A stretch of 64,000 nt of DNA, from positions 23,588,501 through 23,652,500 of the forward strand of contig NC_091256.1 of assembly GCF_042477335.2 (NCBI RefSeq). The letters are read 5' to 3'. Made by a program: the position numbers and the translations under genes. A model generated the notes under the pieces. That model saw nothing but the letters and a program-made list of their open reading frames with translations. It was not told the DNA's origin and made no database searches. Within the stretch, counting starts at the first letter, position 1. Each line of letters opens with the position of its first letter. The DNA comes from Ovis canadensis. Taxonomy: Eukaryota > Chordata > Mammalia > Artiodactyla > Bovidae. Positions 36,185 to 47,559 of this stretch are shown here, piece by piece.

Positions 36185-37689
36185 AATTGCTTAAGATTGT
36201 TTTTAGAAGCTTGCCAGAAATAACATAAGTGCTACTTAAATATCGTCCTTCAGGAATTCACAGAGCACGAATGAGTGTTAGCTCTGCACAGCCGCTGTGC
36301 TTTGAAATATCATCCAGAGCCCTTTGTTACTATGCTTAGTCTTAAGCTTGATACAGACATTGGAAATGAAGTCACAGCATTAACATTAGGAAAAGCGCTG
36401 TGTGCTACAAGTGCTTGTGGCGAGTTAATCAAGAGTGAATGGATTTTCTTGGCATAATACAAACATAATAGGGAAGAATAAATACTAAATAGAGAAACAA
36501 ATTAATGATGAATGAGAAGAAAGTTAATTTATTTAAAACTTTAAGTAAGTGACTTTTTAAATAATTATACACCATGTTGTGCAGGATTATCCTAGCATAC
36601 TGGTTATTTCCTGTTTCTCTAGGCACTTTGAGCAGCTGCATGAAGTCAGGTCACAATGGAACCATTTCTCACACAGAAGCAATAACTCATTAAAGACTTC
36701 TTCAGAAAGAAGCAGTGGTGATGCCTCTGCCAAAAGTGCTTGATAGAACCTGGGATTAGAATTTACCCTGGAAGAAGCTGGCTCAGTGTGTCATACAAAC
36801 AAAATGCTTGTAATTGCGTGCTTCTAAATTGAAACTCTGGCATCTGTTGGAATATTTTTCTCATGCCAAGAAACCAAATGAAACAAAAAGTCAAAACTGA
36901 AGCTGAAAACCCAAGTACAGTGTAATATGCTAAGTACTAGGTTACCTTGCTTCTCCTTTGATATTTGGCTTTTGACCTGCCACAGAATGTTGTGGTTACT
37001 TTTGCAATATTGATGTATTTGTGTGGTCCATTTATAATTTAGACTGGACTTTACCTTTTGTTTTTGGAGAAATCAAGTAACTGCTTGTTTGTTATAGGTC
37101 AGCTTGATTCAGAAATTTAACTTTGCAGAACCCTGGAATCTCTTATCTTGCAGAATACCGGTAACTGAAAATTGGGAAGGGCAACTTGAAAAACCACAAG
37201 GTGAAATGTGTAAGAAGCGCTCATTTCCTTTCCCAAAGGAGAAGTGAGCATTTCCCTGTAGCCTTTACTCAAAGTCAGTGATATGTATTTTCCGCAGTAT
37301 AATCAGCTTATATTTTTAAATCAAGGGGGTGAAATGATTTACATATTCTACTTTTATCTTATCTTGCTATGAATTATTCTCAAAATGAAGCTTAGTATAA
37401 TCACAATTTAGGGTGCAAAATGTCCAAGCCAATAAAGTCCAAGCCAATACTTGTGCATAAAAAGGCTTAAAAAATTGGTATTATTTGTAATGGCTTAAAA
37501 AAAGGAAATAAACAGGCAGGGTTTTTCTTTTTAAATTGATAGAGATTCCCTTCACAAGAAATAAACTTCTATTTCAAACATTAGGTATCAAGTATATGAG
37601 GTGGTTAGAAAATCTTTCTATCATCAATCATTCTTCCATATTCTAGATGTATGTCTATAAAATCCTGCAAAACTTCTGAAAAAGTTTAT

Positions 37690-38055
37690 CAGCAATTAAA
37701 GTTCAAACTCTAACCTGTTACCTTCTCCAAATCTTCCCCCCCACCCCATTTCTGATAGATCAAAAGCACTGTTATGTTCCTATTAATACAGAACAGAATC
37801 TAGGGATCTTTGGCTCATCCTTTTTTTGTTCATCTTTTTCTTCACCATCTCACTTTATAACATCTATACACATTCAGTCAGTCATCAAGTTCATCCATTT
37901 TCATTCCAAAATAGCCCTTAACTTGAGGTTAACTTTGACATTTGTAACAGCCTTGTATGTAGTCCTTAACATATGTATAGAATTCTACCTTTCTGTCCAT
38001 CAGAGTAAGCCTTCTAACGAGCAAACTCTTCTGAAATTTGTTCACAACTTGATTT
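37690..38055 (-). mobile_element. L2 LINE fragment (ancient)
   Basis: Weak antisense L2 similarity, for example agggatctttggctcatcc and cagtcagtcatcaagttcat, in an arrangement usual for L2. Confidence 0.45.
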
Positions 38056-38814
38056 TCTAACGTGTCTGTTCACTACTCTGCCTCAGTGAAAGAGACCTGC
38101 TTGCTCTCCTAGGTTACATTCAAATTGCTTATTTCTCTGGCCTTTTTCCTGCCTTTTTCTCTACTCAAAAATAAGCTCTGCCTGTTGAAATCTTGCACAC
38201 ATCTACATAATTTCCATTTAATGATTTTCGAAAGCCTACATGAAACATTGTGAGTTCTATAGGCTGTTTTTAAAAATTGTTTTTGAAACAATTGTTTTAA
38301 AAAATTGTCGTTTGGCCAATTGTTTTACACATGATGTTATTCAGCAGCAATGTTTTACTTTCAAAATTGTGTTAAGCAGAGCCATATAGACATATGCATA
38401 CAAATACATTTACATGTGTGAGTGTAAATATATATGTATATAATTTTGTTGGAATTTATTGATTTGCTAAGTTCATTTTGGTAACATTTATTTTCATAAA
38501 GTCAATAAGAAAGAAGACTGATGACTAAATTTGAAACTGATGATTATGAACAACAGATAATCTGATCCTGGTTTTTGATTGATTGTTTGTTTTTCTTAAA
38601 CAACATCATTGATATGTATGAATAGCCTTAAATTACAGATTTTTATGATTTATTTTGCCATTTCAGACAAATCTGTCAATCAACAGGGAAGGCAGGGGAA
38701 AATTATCCTAATATCTGCATAGAAACACATGAGGAACAGAAGTAAAATTATTTATGGACTGTGTTGTGTTAAATTTACTATATAACATGTTTGAGTCCAT
38801 TTTTTAAAGATGAT

Positions 38815-39210
38815 CATTTGCTTTCAGGGTAACATTTACAGAAAAGTTAGGAGGCTCAGACAGAACTGCCTCACACCATACCTGCAGTTCCCTCCTATTA
38901 TTAACATCTTATATTGGTAAGGTCCATTAGTTACAATTAATAAACAGATACTGATTCATTGTTACTAGCTAAAGTCCCTACTTTGATTATGTTTCCTTGG
39001 ATTTTATGTTTTGTGCCTTTTATCAATTTTAAGAGAGTTTAGTTACATTTTAGAAATGAAATTTGAATATAATAGTGGAATTATCAAAATACTCTACGGA
39101 TTCTTTAGTTTCTGTGGAGCATAGCAAAAACAATGTTCTTTCTGTTTAGTCTTGTCTATTATCTGTCATCCTCAGCCACCCTTTTTCAAATTATTTTTCT
39201 CAATAAAAAA
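38815..39210 (-). mobile_element. Ancient L1 3' fragment
   Basis: Resembles 52440-52600 in this window (ttattaacatcttatattgg versus attaacatcttacataatcc), a recurrent old L1 3' sequence. Confidence 0.45.
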
Positions 39211-39974
39211 TTATGTTCTCTCCAGTTCACTAAATAAAATGCAGTGTTTAATGCCCTGTGCTTCTGTTGGCTTTCTGCTTGGATGATCTCTTTCTCTGTT
39301 TGTCCAGCTAGTGAATTTTTTATTAATCCTCTAAAATCTAACATAAGAACCTTCTACTCTATGGCTCCATTCCTTAAAATGCCAATACTTATTCTATTTT
39401 GGTTTTAGGATCAGGCGTTTTTGTCAAATATTCAAATTTCTCATGTATTTTGTTTTGACATCACTTCACTCTCTATTTGACTAATTTAATACATTTCCAT
39501 TTCCTTTGTATAGATATGACATACAGAATTTGAGAAAATTACACGTTTAACTAAAGGGAAATCCTATAAAATCTGGTAAAGTTCTGATGTGTGTGTATTT
39601 GTGTGCATGAGTATAGGAACTTTCCTTGGTTTTTTTTTCCTTTCTGGCCTACAGTTAAGTCAATAGAAATGAGCTGAATTTAACCATTGCAACCATGAGA
39701 ATTTTTAGGTGACTATTTTAAGCTTTATAGCTTAATATTACAAAAAGATTTGCAATTTAGAAAAACTGGATTTGGGGGATTGATAAAAAGAATACCATTA
39801 ACATAATTTTTTGGAAGTCCAATATAATTTAGTTATCACTTTGATCATGAGCAATAATAGTTCCTCCCACTGAAATTTAACCCTGTAAGTGATGCTAATA
39901 CAGCTTAGAGTAGGTTGCAAAACGGAAAAAGGTTATTACAGAAAAAGATGATAATTATTTTTTATAATAACAGA

Positions 39975-40400
39975 AACCATTTACATTCGAATAGTGCCAA
40001 ACAGCTATTGGCTTCTTACATATCATTTAATCCTGAGAGAAATTTATTCATATTGGCACTAAAGACATTGCTATCTCCATTTAGAGTTGAGGAAGCTGAA
40101 TGTGAAAGTGATTAGGAAGCTTAACTAAGGTTATACAACCATTGTGTTACAGAAGAGAAGTAAAGTGAAGTGAAAATCACTCTGTCATGTCTGACTAGTC
40201 GTAATCCCATGGACTATACACGCCACGTAATTCTCCAGGCCAAAATACTAGAGTGGGTAGCCTTTCCCTTCTCCAGGGGATCTTCCCAATCCAAGGATCA
40301 AACCCAGGTCTCCCACATTGCAGGCAGATTCTTTACCAGCTGAGTCACAAGGGAAGCCCTACAGAAGAGAACCAGAACTCAGATCTCTAAAGGAGCCCAA
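39975..40400 (-). mobile_element. MIR SINE split by Bov-tA
   Basis: Antisense MIR: tatcatttaatcctgagag, a gttgaggaagctgaatg block, then the Bov-tA insertion, then agagaaccagaactcag. Confidence 0.72.
40160..40359 (-). mobile_element. Bov-tA SINE with 12-bp target-site duplication
   Basis: Antisense Bov-tA flanked by tacagaagagaa at 40148-40159 and 40360-40371, inside a MIR. The tail end is slightly shortened. Confidence 0.95.
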
Positions 40401-41039
40401 GACTAACATTTTTCCTAGCAGCAGATCTCATTCTATAACTCAGGCACTTAATATTTACCAGGTGATGTGCTGGGTTTGGAGATCCACATATGAAAAGTCA
40501 TGTTTCCTTACAATAAACATTTAAATTAGAAAAAAAGAAAAAAAAAAGTGAATTCCATTTCTTTTTTTTTTTCCTTCCCTGACTAATGAAGAGGCTCAAG
40601 GGCTGAGTTGTGCCCAAGTGTTGGAAATAATAGGAGATTAAAAAAAGAAATAAGTTTTGGGAGGCGTGAATTACAGAGGAAAGTTTCACACAGGCTGTTA
40701 ATTAGATAAATACCTGAACTCAGTCGCCGTGGAGATGAGAATGGGAGACAAGTTCAACATAACATTTGGCAAGAATTTTAACAAAAGTCAAGATGTGACT
40801 GGATATTGGGAATGAAGAAAAATGGGTAGTTGAAGAAAGCTGTTCACATTATTTTTCTCCAAATAGGGAGTGATAGAGCATTATAGTGAAATGAGGGTGG
40901 AGTAACACATTAACTTTTTTCAGCATAAACTTCCTTTCTTACCACGGCTCTCCATCTTCACTGATGACATTCTTGCCTAAACTTAAGCCTTGATTTCTCT
41001 ATCTATACTTTTTCTTTCTCTGAGTCAATATAACAATCC

Positions 41040-41370
41040 AGAGGCAGAATCTATTTTCATTGGAAGTGGGAGAGTCTTCGGGGATTGTCTGCAGAAATAG
41101 GATTCTAGGAGAACGTGAACTAGTTGCCAAAACCTTATAGAGGGTGAACAGTTAGGGATGAGAATACTGCAGGACATGAAGACAGGCTAGACAAGCTGGT
41201 TTCAGCGAACAGTGCACAGCACTTGGGGCTGAATTACGAGTCCTGAGCTCAGCTGACCCAGCAATAGGAGCGCCTGCTTCCAGTAGACACAGTGGATGTG
41301 GAAACCACTGAACGTGCTACAAACAGCAGTCAGCCAGAGCTCATTCGAAGAATGAGATAAGGAATAGGAC
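41040..41370. promoter_or_regulatory. Candidate regulatory element in RGS18 intron 3
   Basis: A repeat-free, more GC-rich segment about 0.9-1.2 kb beyond exon 3. It contains a perfect AGATAAGG GATA motif at 41355-41362, a RUNX-type AACCACT at 41303-41309 and several E-box and GGAA cores. I infer a possible blood-lineage enhancer only from this clustering and from its place in RGS18. Confidence 0.25.
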
Positions 41371-42220
41371 TTGGATATACAAATAAAAGTTGTGGACTAG
41401 ATGAAACCTGTGGCTATTTGGCAGTGATAAAGTGTTGCTTTTTAAGCAGACTCTGCATGATTTTGTGTGGGGAAACAATGAACCCTGTGTTTTTTTAACC
41501 TCATTGCCTACTTAGCTTAACCTGTTAATTTTCCTACCTGAAAGAAATCTGAATAGAGGTAAGAAAAAAATTGCTTACTCACCTGCTGCCTTATGAAAGT
41601 AGACTCTTAAAGACTTGCAATTCTGGCAGCCTGTTCTTAACCCTTGCTTGAACAAACTCAGGATTTATCCTTACTTTCCATTTCATCTACAAAGCTCCAC
41701 CTTAAACCTCAGCTCCTCTGCAAAATTCTGATGATTGATTTAACCAGTGAATATTTATAAAATTAAACAACATCTCTTCTCATGAAGGTTTCTAAAATGT
41801 CCATCAAGAGAACTACTCTATATATTTTTGATCACTTAACAATAAAAATAACATAGATAATATGGGATTTAATAAAACCAAGTTTCTCATTCACAAATTA
41901 TAAACACTGAAAATTTTTATTCATCCAGTGGGTGAAACTGGATGAAACTATCCATCCAGCACCAAGAAATATTTTATCCACAAAAAGTAGTTTTTAATAG
42001 CATAAAAATATTTGAAAAATACTCTTTATTTTTAAACAAAAAAATACTGTTTATTTGTTAACCAGTCTATTATTTAGTAATTTTTATGAATCAGAAACTC
42101 AGATTGCTGTATAATTTCAATCAGGCTAAATTTTTATGACAGCCTGTTTTTGTACCGTTACATACAAATTTCATATACTTTTCCATTAAATAATAAAATA
42201 TTTGGGAAAATAGCACTAAC

Positions 42221-42282
42221 CTTTATGGGAAAGCAGTTTGTCAAATGATTCACCCCATTTTATTGCTTCTTCTGGGGAGATT
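42221..42282 (-). CDS. RGS18: RGS18 coding exon 3 (residues 74-95, start of RGS box)
   Basis: A 62-nt exon, a size typical of this position in R4-family RGS genes. It is bounded by CAAACAG| and |GTTAGT. It encodes ISPEEAIKWGESFDKLLSHK, the first helix of the RGS box; the W and the FDKLL block are hallmark residues. The exon ends after the first base of codon 95, whose other two bases open exon 4 and restore an Asp. Intron 2 is 1013 bp and contains a 14-bp inverted repeat close to this exon. The following intron 3 is 24.4 kb, so this short exon is isolated from exon 4 by a very long repeat-laden stretch. Confidence 0.95.
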
Positions 42283-42424
42283 CTGTTTGAGAAACAAAAT
42301 GTTTTATACTGGAGCATGCAGGAAGTCTATTTATGTATCTGCTGCAATATATGTTATCATACCGCTCTTTTTGGTCATATTTCACAGGATTTCTCCTTTG
42401 ATTATTATATGAAAGATCAAAAGT

Positions 42425-42709
42425 ATTAGTCAAACTTCTTTTGGATTTTGCCTATCAGATGATGTGTTAAAATAACATTATCCTCTCTTGAATTATTTTA
42501 TTTCTAAACAGAAAAACGAATCATGTCTTCAGTTAAAAACAAAGAAAAGGAAACCAGGTCAGTTATCTTTCTTAATTCATCAAATAGAAGAACCTAAACT
42601 GACAGTATCTTTTAGTCAAACTTTTTTTTTTAACTGCAATTTCCTTGAAACTTTTACCACAATATGCAGCAATTTTTAAAAAAAAATAGATACAGGAAGT
42701 TTGACTAAT
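42425..42709. repeat. 14-bp inverted repeat, MITE-like
   Basis: attagtcaaacttc at 42425-42438 is the exact reverse complement of gaagtttgactaat at 42696-42709. A related agtcaaactt also occurs near 42614. The span is about 285 bp in RGS18 intron 2. The family is not recognised. Confidence 0.5.
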
Positions 42710-43295
42710 TAAGCTTTAAAGGTGTAAGAAATATGAAATGTTTTTAATGTAATAAATGTTTTAGAAATGATAATTGAGAGAATTGAATATATTTGTCGTG
42801 TCTCTTTTATTGGTCATATTTTCTGTTTGGAAGAATTTGTATTATCCTAGTATATAAGCTTATTCCATTTTCTTTTTAAACTGAAGAAATGGCTAAAAAT
42901 GACATGACATCCCTTTTTGTGTTTTGCTTTATATTATACCCAGGGCGTTTTTTCCGAACTGCTGAAGAAAGAGATGAATAGCACTTTTCAATGACATTAT
43001 GCACACTCTTAATGAGTATTTCATCAGTTTATAAGGAGTAAAATATATCATTTAAAATTGACAGGCATATAATTTTAAAAGAACATCTTTAAATTTTTAC
43101 GAGATTATTTAATTCAAGCTATTAAAATAGTTTAATTTTATGGAATATTTCTAGTTTTTTTTGAAATGAGATCTCTAACCTTTCTTATATTACTGTATAA
43201 TTTCCAATAAAATTGGAATCCCTAATTTCCTCTTTCTTAAATCTTTAATGATAGAATCAGCAAAATGTCCCCACAAATAATTACAAGTTATTCAC

Positions 43296-43397
43296 CTTGT
43301 TTCTTTGGCCAATTGCCCAGATCTACTGGAGGGAGTATCATCATAAAACACAGGTTTCTGCACCAGAAGACTTAGCCTATTTCTTTTTTCCTTAGCT
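43296..43397 (-). CDS. RGS18: RGS18 coding exon 2 (residues 40-74)
   Basis: Second coding exon, 102 nt, bounded by TTACAG| and |GTGAAT. It completes Arg40 and encodes AKEKRNRLSLLVQKP, then a Ser-rich linker (TPSSRSGQ) and AKETR, with the last Arg codon again split after two bases. Ser49 sits in the RNRLS motif; the equivalent human serine is one of two phosphosites that bind 14-3-3 and restrain RGS18 in resting platelets, so that control appears conserved here. Intron 1 upstream is only 480 bp. The segment lies between the N terminus and the RGS box and shows no catalytic motif, as expected for this subfamily. Confidence 0.95.
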
Positions 43398-43877
43398 CTG
43401 TAATGAAAAGGCATTAGCTTCAGGACAATTTGGATGACAATTAAAATCTCTCTTTCTGACTGTCAAATGGATTTGTGACTGATAATAACATGAACACCCT
43501 TTCTCACCCACCTCCACTCCTGACACACTCACAGTGGTCTTCTTGAGCGTCTTATTTAAATACTATGTTTGTGAGGAATTAAGATAGCACATGTGAAATA
43601 TACTTATTTCTCCCCCCACCATGACTATAAAATATTTGAGATTATATTTCAGTAAGTATTATTACTGGTTCTTCTGTGTGGTTAAAATTGTTGGACTTAA
43701 AAAAAAAGAACACTTTAGATTTAACAATTGTTTACTCCTAATAAATACTTTTTTTCAGTTGTAATAGTACAATCAATATATTTTCAATCAGATATTTTAA
43801 AAACAACTGCTAACAAATATTCAATGTCAATCATGTTTTTAAAGGTAAAACGCTGACTTTTTAAATTATGATTTTAC

Positions 43878-43996
43878 CTGATTTTGGCTTCTTTGCTTGT
43901 TTCTTCTTTTCCTGAACCGTGTATTAACTTGAAAATAGTTTTTTCTTTTGGTTCGCACATACTTAATTGAGAAAAGAAAACCAATGATGTTTCCAT
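43878..43996 (-). CDS. RGS18: RGS18 coding exon 1 (codons 1-39 plus 2 nt)
   Basis: First coding exon of regulator of G-protein signalling 18, a cytoplasmic GTPase-activating protein that ends signalling by Gi and Gq alpha subunits in platelets, megakaryocytes and other blood cells. The reverse strand reads METSLVFFSQLSMCEPKEKT and then FKLIHGSGKEETSKEAKI, clearly the RGS18 N terminus. The ATG at 43994-43996 has a strong context (A at -3, G at +4), and an in-frame TAA lies just upstream at 44024-44026, so this is the first usable Met in the frame. A second Met at codon 13 could act as an internal start. The exon ends AG|GTAAAA, splitting an Arg codon after two bases. This part lies outside the RGS box. 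The 5' UTR boundary cannot be fixed from sequence alone. Confidence 0.95.
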
Positions 43997-44340
43997 CTTC
44001 TCTAAAATGAAGAGATGTCTAATTTATTACATCTTTCACTTGTTAATGCTACTGCCTCATTATACATAGTGTAGTAAAAAGTTATCTCGATTCTGTCAGC
44101 AAACTTTTAAAAAAAACAGGAGCTTATGCTTCTGTCTCTGCAAAAATATAGAACTGAGGAACTGAAGTACAATTCAGTCCAGAGTTGTTTAGGGAAATGA
44201 TACTACAAATTTGCAAAGGCTTCTTGGTCTCCAAGATAAAGACTAGTCTAACCACAGTGCCACTTCTCTTTCTAGTTTGTGCAACCAGATGATGCTTTAA
44301 TAGACTCAAATGACACTGTCATTTCCCACAGGAACTTTTT
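43997..44340 (-). promoter_or_regulatory. RGS18: RGS18 5' UTR and proximal promoter candidate
   Basis: Sequence directly upstream of the RGS18 start, free of recognisable repeats. It contains GATA-type motifs at 44082-44087 and 44234-44239, a RUNX-type AACCACA at 44250-44256 and an ETS-type GGAA at 44331-44334. Such a mix suits a gene active in megakaryocytes and other blood cells. A TATA-like stretch lies near 44140-44150. No CpG island is present. The transcription start is not defined by sequence, and short motifs occur often by chance. Confidence 0.35.
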
Positions 44341-45850
44341 GAAAAGGACTTTAACGTGTGTAGTATGCGTTAAAATGTATCGGGGCAAAGTCCTACACTA
44401 ATCATTAGGAGATATTTCCTTTGTTCTTAAAAAAGTATTTTTCCTAATTTAATTACATTGAATTAGGTAAATTACATTTAGTGACATGTCATGTAATATT
44501 AATCACATTTGCTTAACATAATGTGTCAAAATAAGAATATAAATCATAGAGTTTCATAGTAGAAGAGGGAAGTTAAGAAGCATTTAATTCAATGATTTTT
44601 AAACACAGGTCCATGGAATGATTTTAGACATTCATAAAATTTTTACCAGTCCATGATGAAAATGGAAAAAAAGATAATATGCAATTTTTTCTTGAACTAC
44701 ATTTATTTTTAATGTGAAGCACTTATTTTGAATGTCTTTTTAATGAAATGTTTTTAATTTCTTTATGTCTTTAATGAAATATTTTACCTAGACATGGCAG
44801 TGTGTATGATTGTTTATGTTCTTACTAAAAAAGAAATGGCAACTGTATGTTTGCTCAGCCTCCATTTTCTTTTGTTTCATGAATCCCAAATACCTCAGAA
44901 ATGCTAATGTAGACCATAACTCACACTAAAAAGAAAAAAAAACAAAAAACCCCAAAACCCTGGATGCAAGTATAGTAAGTGATTTATTCTTATAAAGTCC
45001 CAGAGGTTAGTAGAAGAGGAGATCTGGAATTATCAGAGCCTTTGATGTCCAGTAGCTTGTGCTTTAGTCCTTCCAAATCTTCCATCTCCAGCTGTGAATG
45101 CTTTAATTCCTCTAAAATTCTATATATTAAAAAAAGTTAGCAAATCTAAAAGAAAATTTATTTCCAATCTTTTGAGTAACTGATTTTAAGAAAATAGTTG
45201 TTATTAGGGATTATTCTTAGGGACTCACTGGGCTCCCTCTTAGGGATACCAACTAGGAACTAAACACATTTGCAGAATTGAAATTAAAGAGTTTTAGTGT
45301 ATATTTATATATACACTCCTGATTCTATAACTTTTACTTTGAACATATTTTAAGTTCATGTTGATTGAAAATTGAGTGTTAAAAATATTATACATGAGGG
45401 AATTTTATATGTCAAGTCTAGCTGGAAATAGATGTTGATAATGCAGGTACATTGTCATCATGAAGTCTTCTGTTCTCTACGTGAATGAGGTCAAGGGCAG
45501 AGGAGCCAGGATATCTTCTAGTCCCTAAGACTGAATTTGAATTATTATATCCAGAGGAGTGAGAGACAGGAATTTACTATTTTCATAAGATTTGCTGAAG
45601 TTGTGTGTCAGATGTGCTCTATATAGGCTGATAGAACTATGGAGACAGAGATTGTAAAAAACAGACCCAAGTTAATTACATCAAAGGCCTGTCCAAAGAT
45701 CCGAAGAGAACTGGGAGATGTATGGACTTCCTCTGGGTGTATACAGAGAGGCGGAAGCAGAAGAAGGGTGGATGCTACATGATGACCTGAGCTGATGATC
45801 CTTCTCTGGGGTGCAGTTATCCTTTAGCTTGAAGAGTATTTTCAAAAGGT
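44341..45850. other. RGS18 upstream flank
   Basis: No gene or clear repeat apart from A-rich runs near 44935-44945. Open frames are short and unsupported. Confidence 0.5.
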
Positions 45851-47110
45851 AGGTTCCTAGGTTGACTGTTGATTTTTTTTTAAATTGTGTTAAATTTCAG
45901 CACTTTTAAGATGTTACATTTTTGTCCCCTGGTTCCATTATCCCCGATGAGAAGTCAGTGGTAATTTGTATCACATTTGTTACTCTTTTTTCCCTTTTAC
46001 TCTCTTTTCTCTTTTTTTTTCTCTGACTACTTTCCAGATTTTTTTTTTTTTTGGTTTTTTAATTTCTGAGTTTTAAAAATTTGAATAAGATGTGAAAGGT
46101 GTTCATTCATTCTATTTGGGATGTATTTAGCTTCTTGGATGTATGGGTTTATACTTTTCATCAAAACTGGAAACTTTTAGGCATCGATTCTCCTTTTTTT
46201 CTCTCTCTCTTCCACTTTCAGAAACCCCAGTTGCAGCTGTGCTTGACCCCTTGACATTGTCCACCTGGTCACTTAGGAACTCTTCAGTTTTTTCAGCTTC
46301 ATTTCTTTCTGTTCCTCCAATATTTTTTCATTTCTAGGTCTTAATAGAAAATTTCACCAACCTTTTCTTTCTCAGTGCTCTAATCTGTTGTTAGATTTAT
46401 TCAGTAGTGTGTAAAATCTCAGTTCAAGAAATTTGATATTTTTACAGTTTGCATTTTTCTCTTCATTATGTTCTTTTTCTTCTAAGTACTTGAACATATT
46501 TAAAATATACCTGTATTGAAGTCCTTTTCTGAAAATTTGTCTCTGTGGTTCTGGGTCTGATTTTATACTGATTTTTCTCCTAAAAGCACATTTTCCTACT
46601 CTTTCAGATGTTGAATAATTATTTATTGATGCTGAACATTTTGAATTTTATAATAAGTATCAGGACTTTGTTAGTCTTTATTTAATGATTTTAGAGTTGG
46701 TGTTGGTCTGGCAGTTACCTCAGTATTAAGTTTGTCCTTAAAGACTTTTATTTAAACTTTGTTATGGTGAGCCTAGAATAGCCTTAATTACTAAGATACA
46801 AGGATTCTTAAATTTCAAATGAATTCTCAGGGTGTTCATTAAAGCTTTTCTATTGTGGATGTTAAGTACTCGAATGTCCCTTAGCCCTGTGTGAGCTCTG
46901 AAAATTAACTTATTTCTTATGATTGGTATCCTTTGTCAATACCCATAGTGTTTTATCCTGCATATAAGCTGCTTGGTGTTCAGCCAGGCTCAAAGGTACA
47001 AACCTACAAACTATTTGAGATCTTTCTAGTACTTTGTCTTGCAAATTAAACCTCTCTTTTGTTCACTGAATGTAGATCACTATTTCCTCAACTCGGAAGA
47101 GTACTTTTTG
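45851..47110 (-). mobile_element. Ancient L1-type LINE remnant
   Basis: T-rich sequence with old L1M antisense blocks, such as gatgtatttagcttcttgga, a cttttcatcaaaactgg block and attgatgctgaacattttga. It is heavily decayed and the exact subfamily is not assigned. Confidence 0.45.
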
Positions 47111-47382
47111 CTCTATTTAAAGAATACCCCTGTAAACTTCGTCTCTAAATAAGACTTACATTTCTTCCCTGCACTGAAGTCTTTACAGAAGGCTGTTGAA
47201 ATTGTATGGTCCACTTCATCTGTTTTCTGTTAAAATCACATATCTATGTTGCCTATTAGTGTCTGAAAACAGTTGTATTATGTATTTTTCCAGTTTTGAA
47301 GTTATTTATGGTAAGACATATGTTATATCAGTTAATCTATCATGATTAAGGCCATCTTTGTGATAAACATATGTCTGCTTCT

Positions 47383-47559
47383 TGTTGTTTAGTTGCTAAG
47401 TTGTGTCTGATTCTTTGGGACCCCATAGATTTCCCAGGAGAGAATACTGGAGTAGGTTGCCATTTCCTTCTCCAAGGGATCTTCCCGACCCAGGGTTCAA
47501 ACCCATGTTTTCTGCATTGGCAGGCAGATTCTTTACCACTGAGTCACCAGAGAAGCCCA
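47383..47559 (-). mobile_element. Bov-tA SINE with internal deletion
   Basis: Antisense Bov-tA that lacks about 30 bp of the body (accccatagatttcccagga) compared with sister copies. 47560-49689 after it shows no recognisable feature. Confidence 0.9.

Larger units (their letters stand above)
17778..42220 (-). other. RGS18: RGS18 intron 3 (24.4 kb)
   Basis: Long intron between exons 3 and 4, inferred from the matching split Asp codon at its two ends. It holds six single Bov-tA SINEs, several BovB or ART2A copies, L2, MIR, CHR, ancient and ruminant L1 and an MLT1-type LTR, each listed separately. I see nothing recognisable in about 23521-24763, 30456-32780, 36185-37690, 38060-38815, 39210-39975 and 40400-41040. 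A 74-codon reading frame at 23986-24210 (minus) resembles no family I know. Confidence 0.9.

Noticed and set aside
44124-44309. 61-codon minus-strand frame upstream of RGS18 as an extra coding exon
   Set aside because: An in-frame stop precedes the RGS18 ATG at 44024-44026 and the known N terminus is complete without it.
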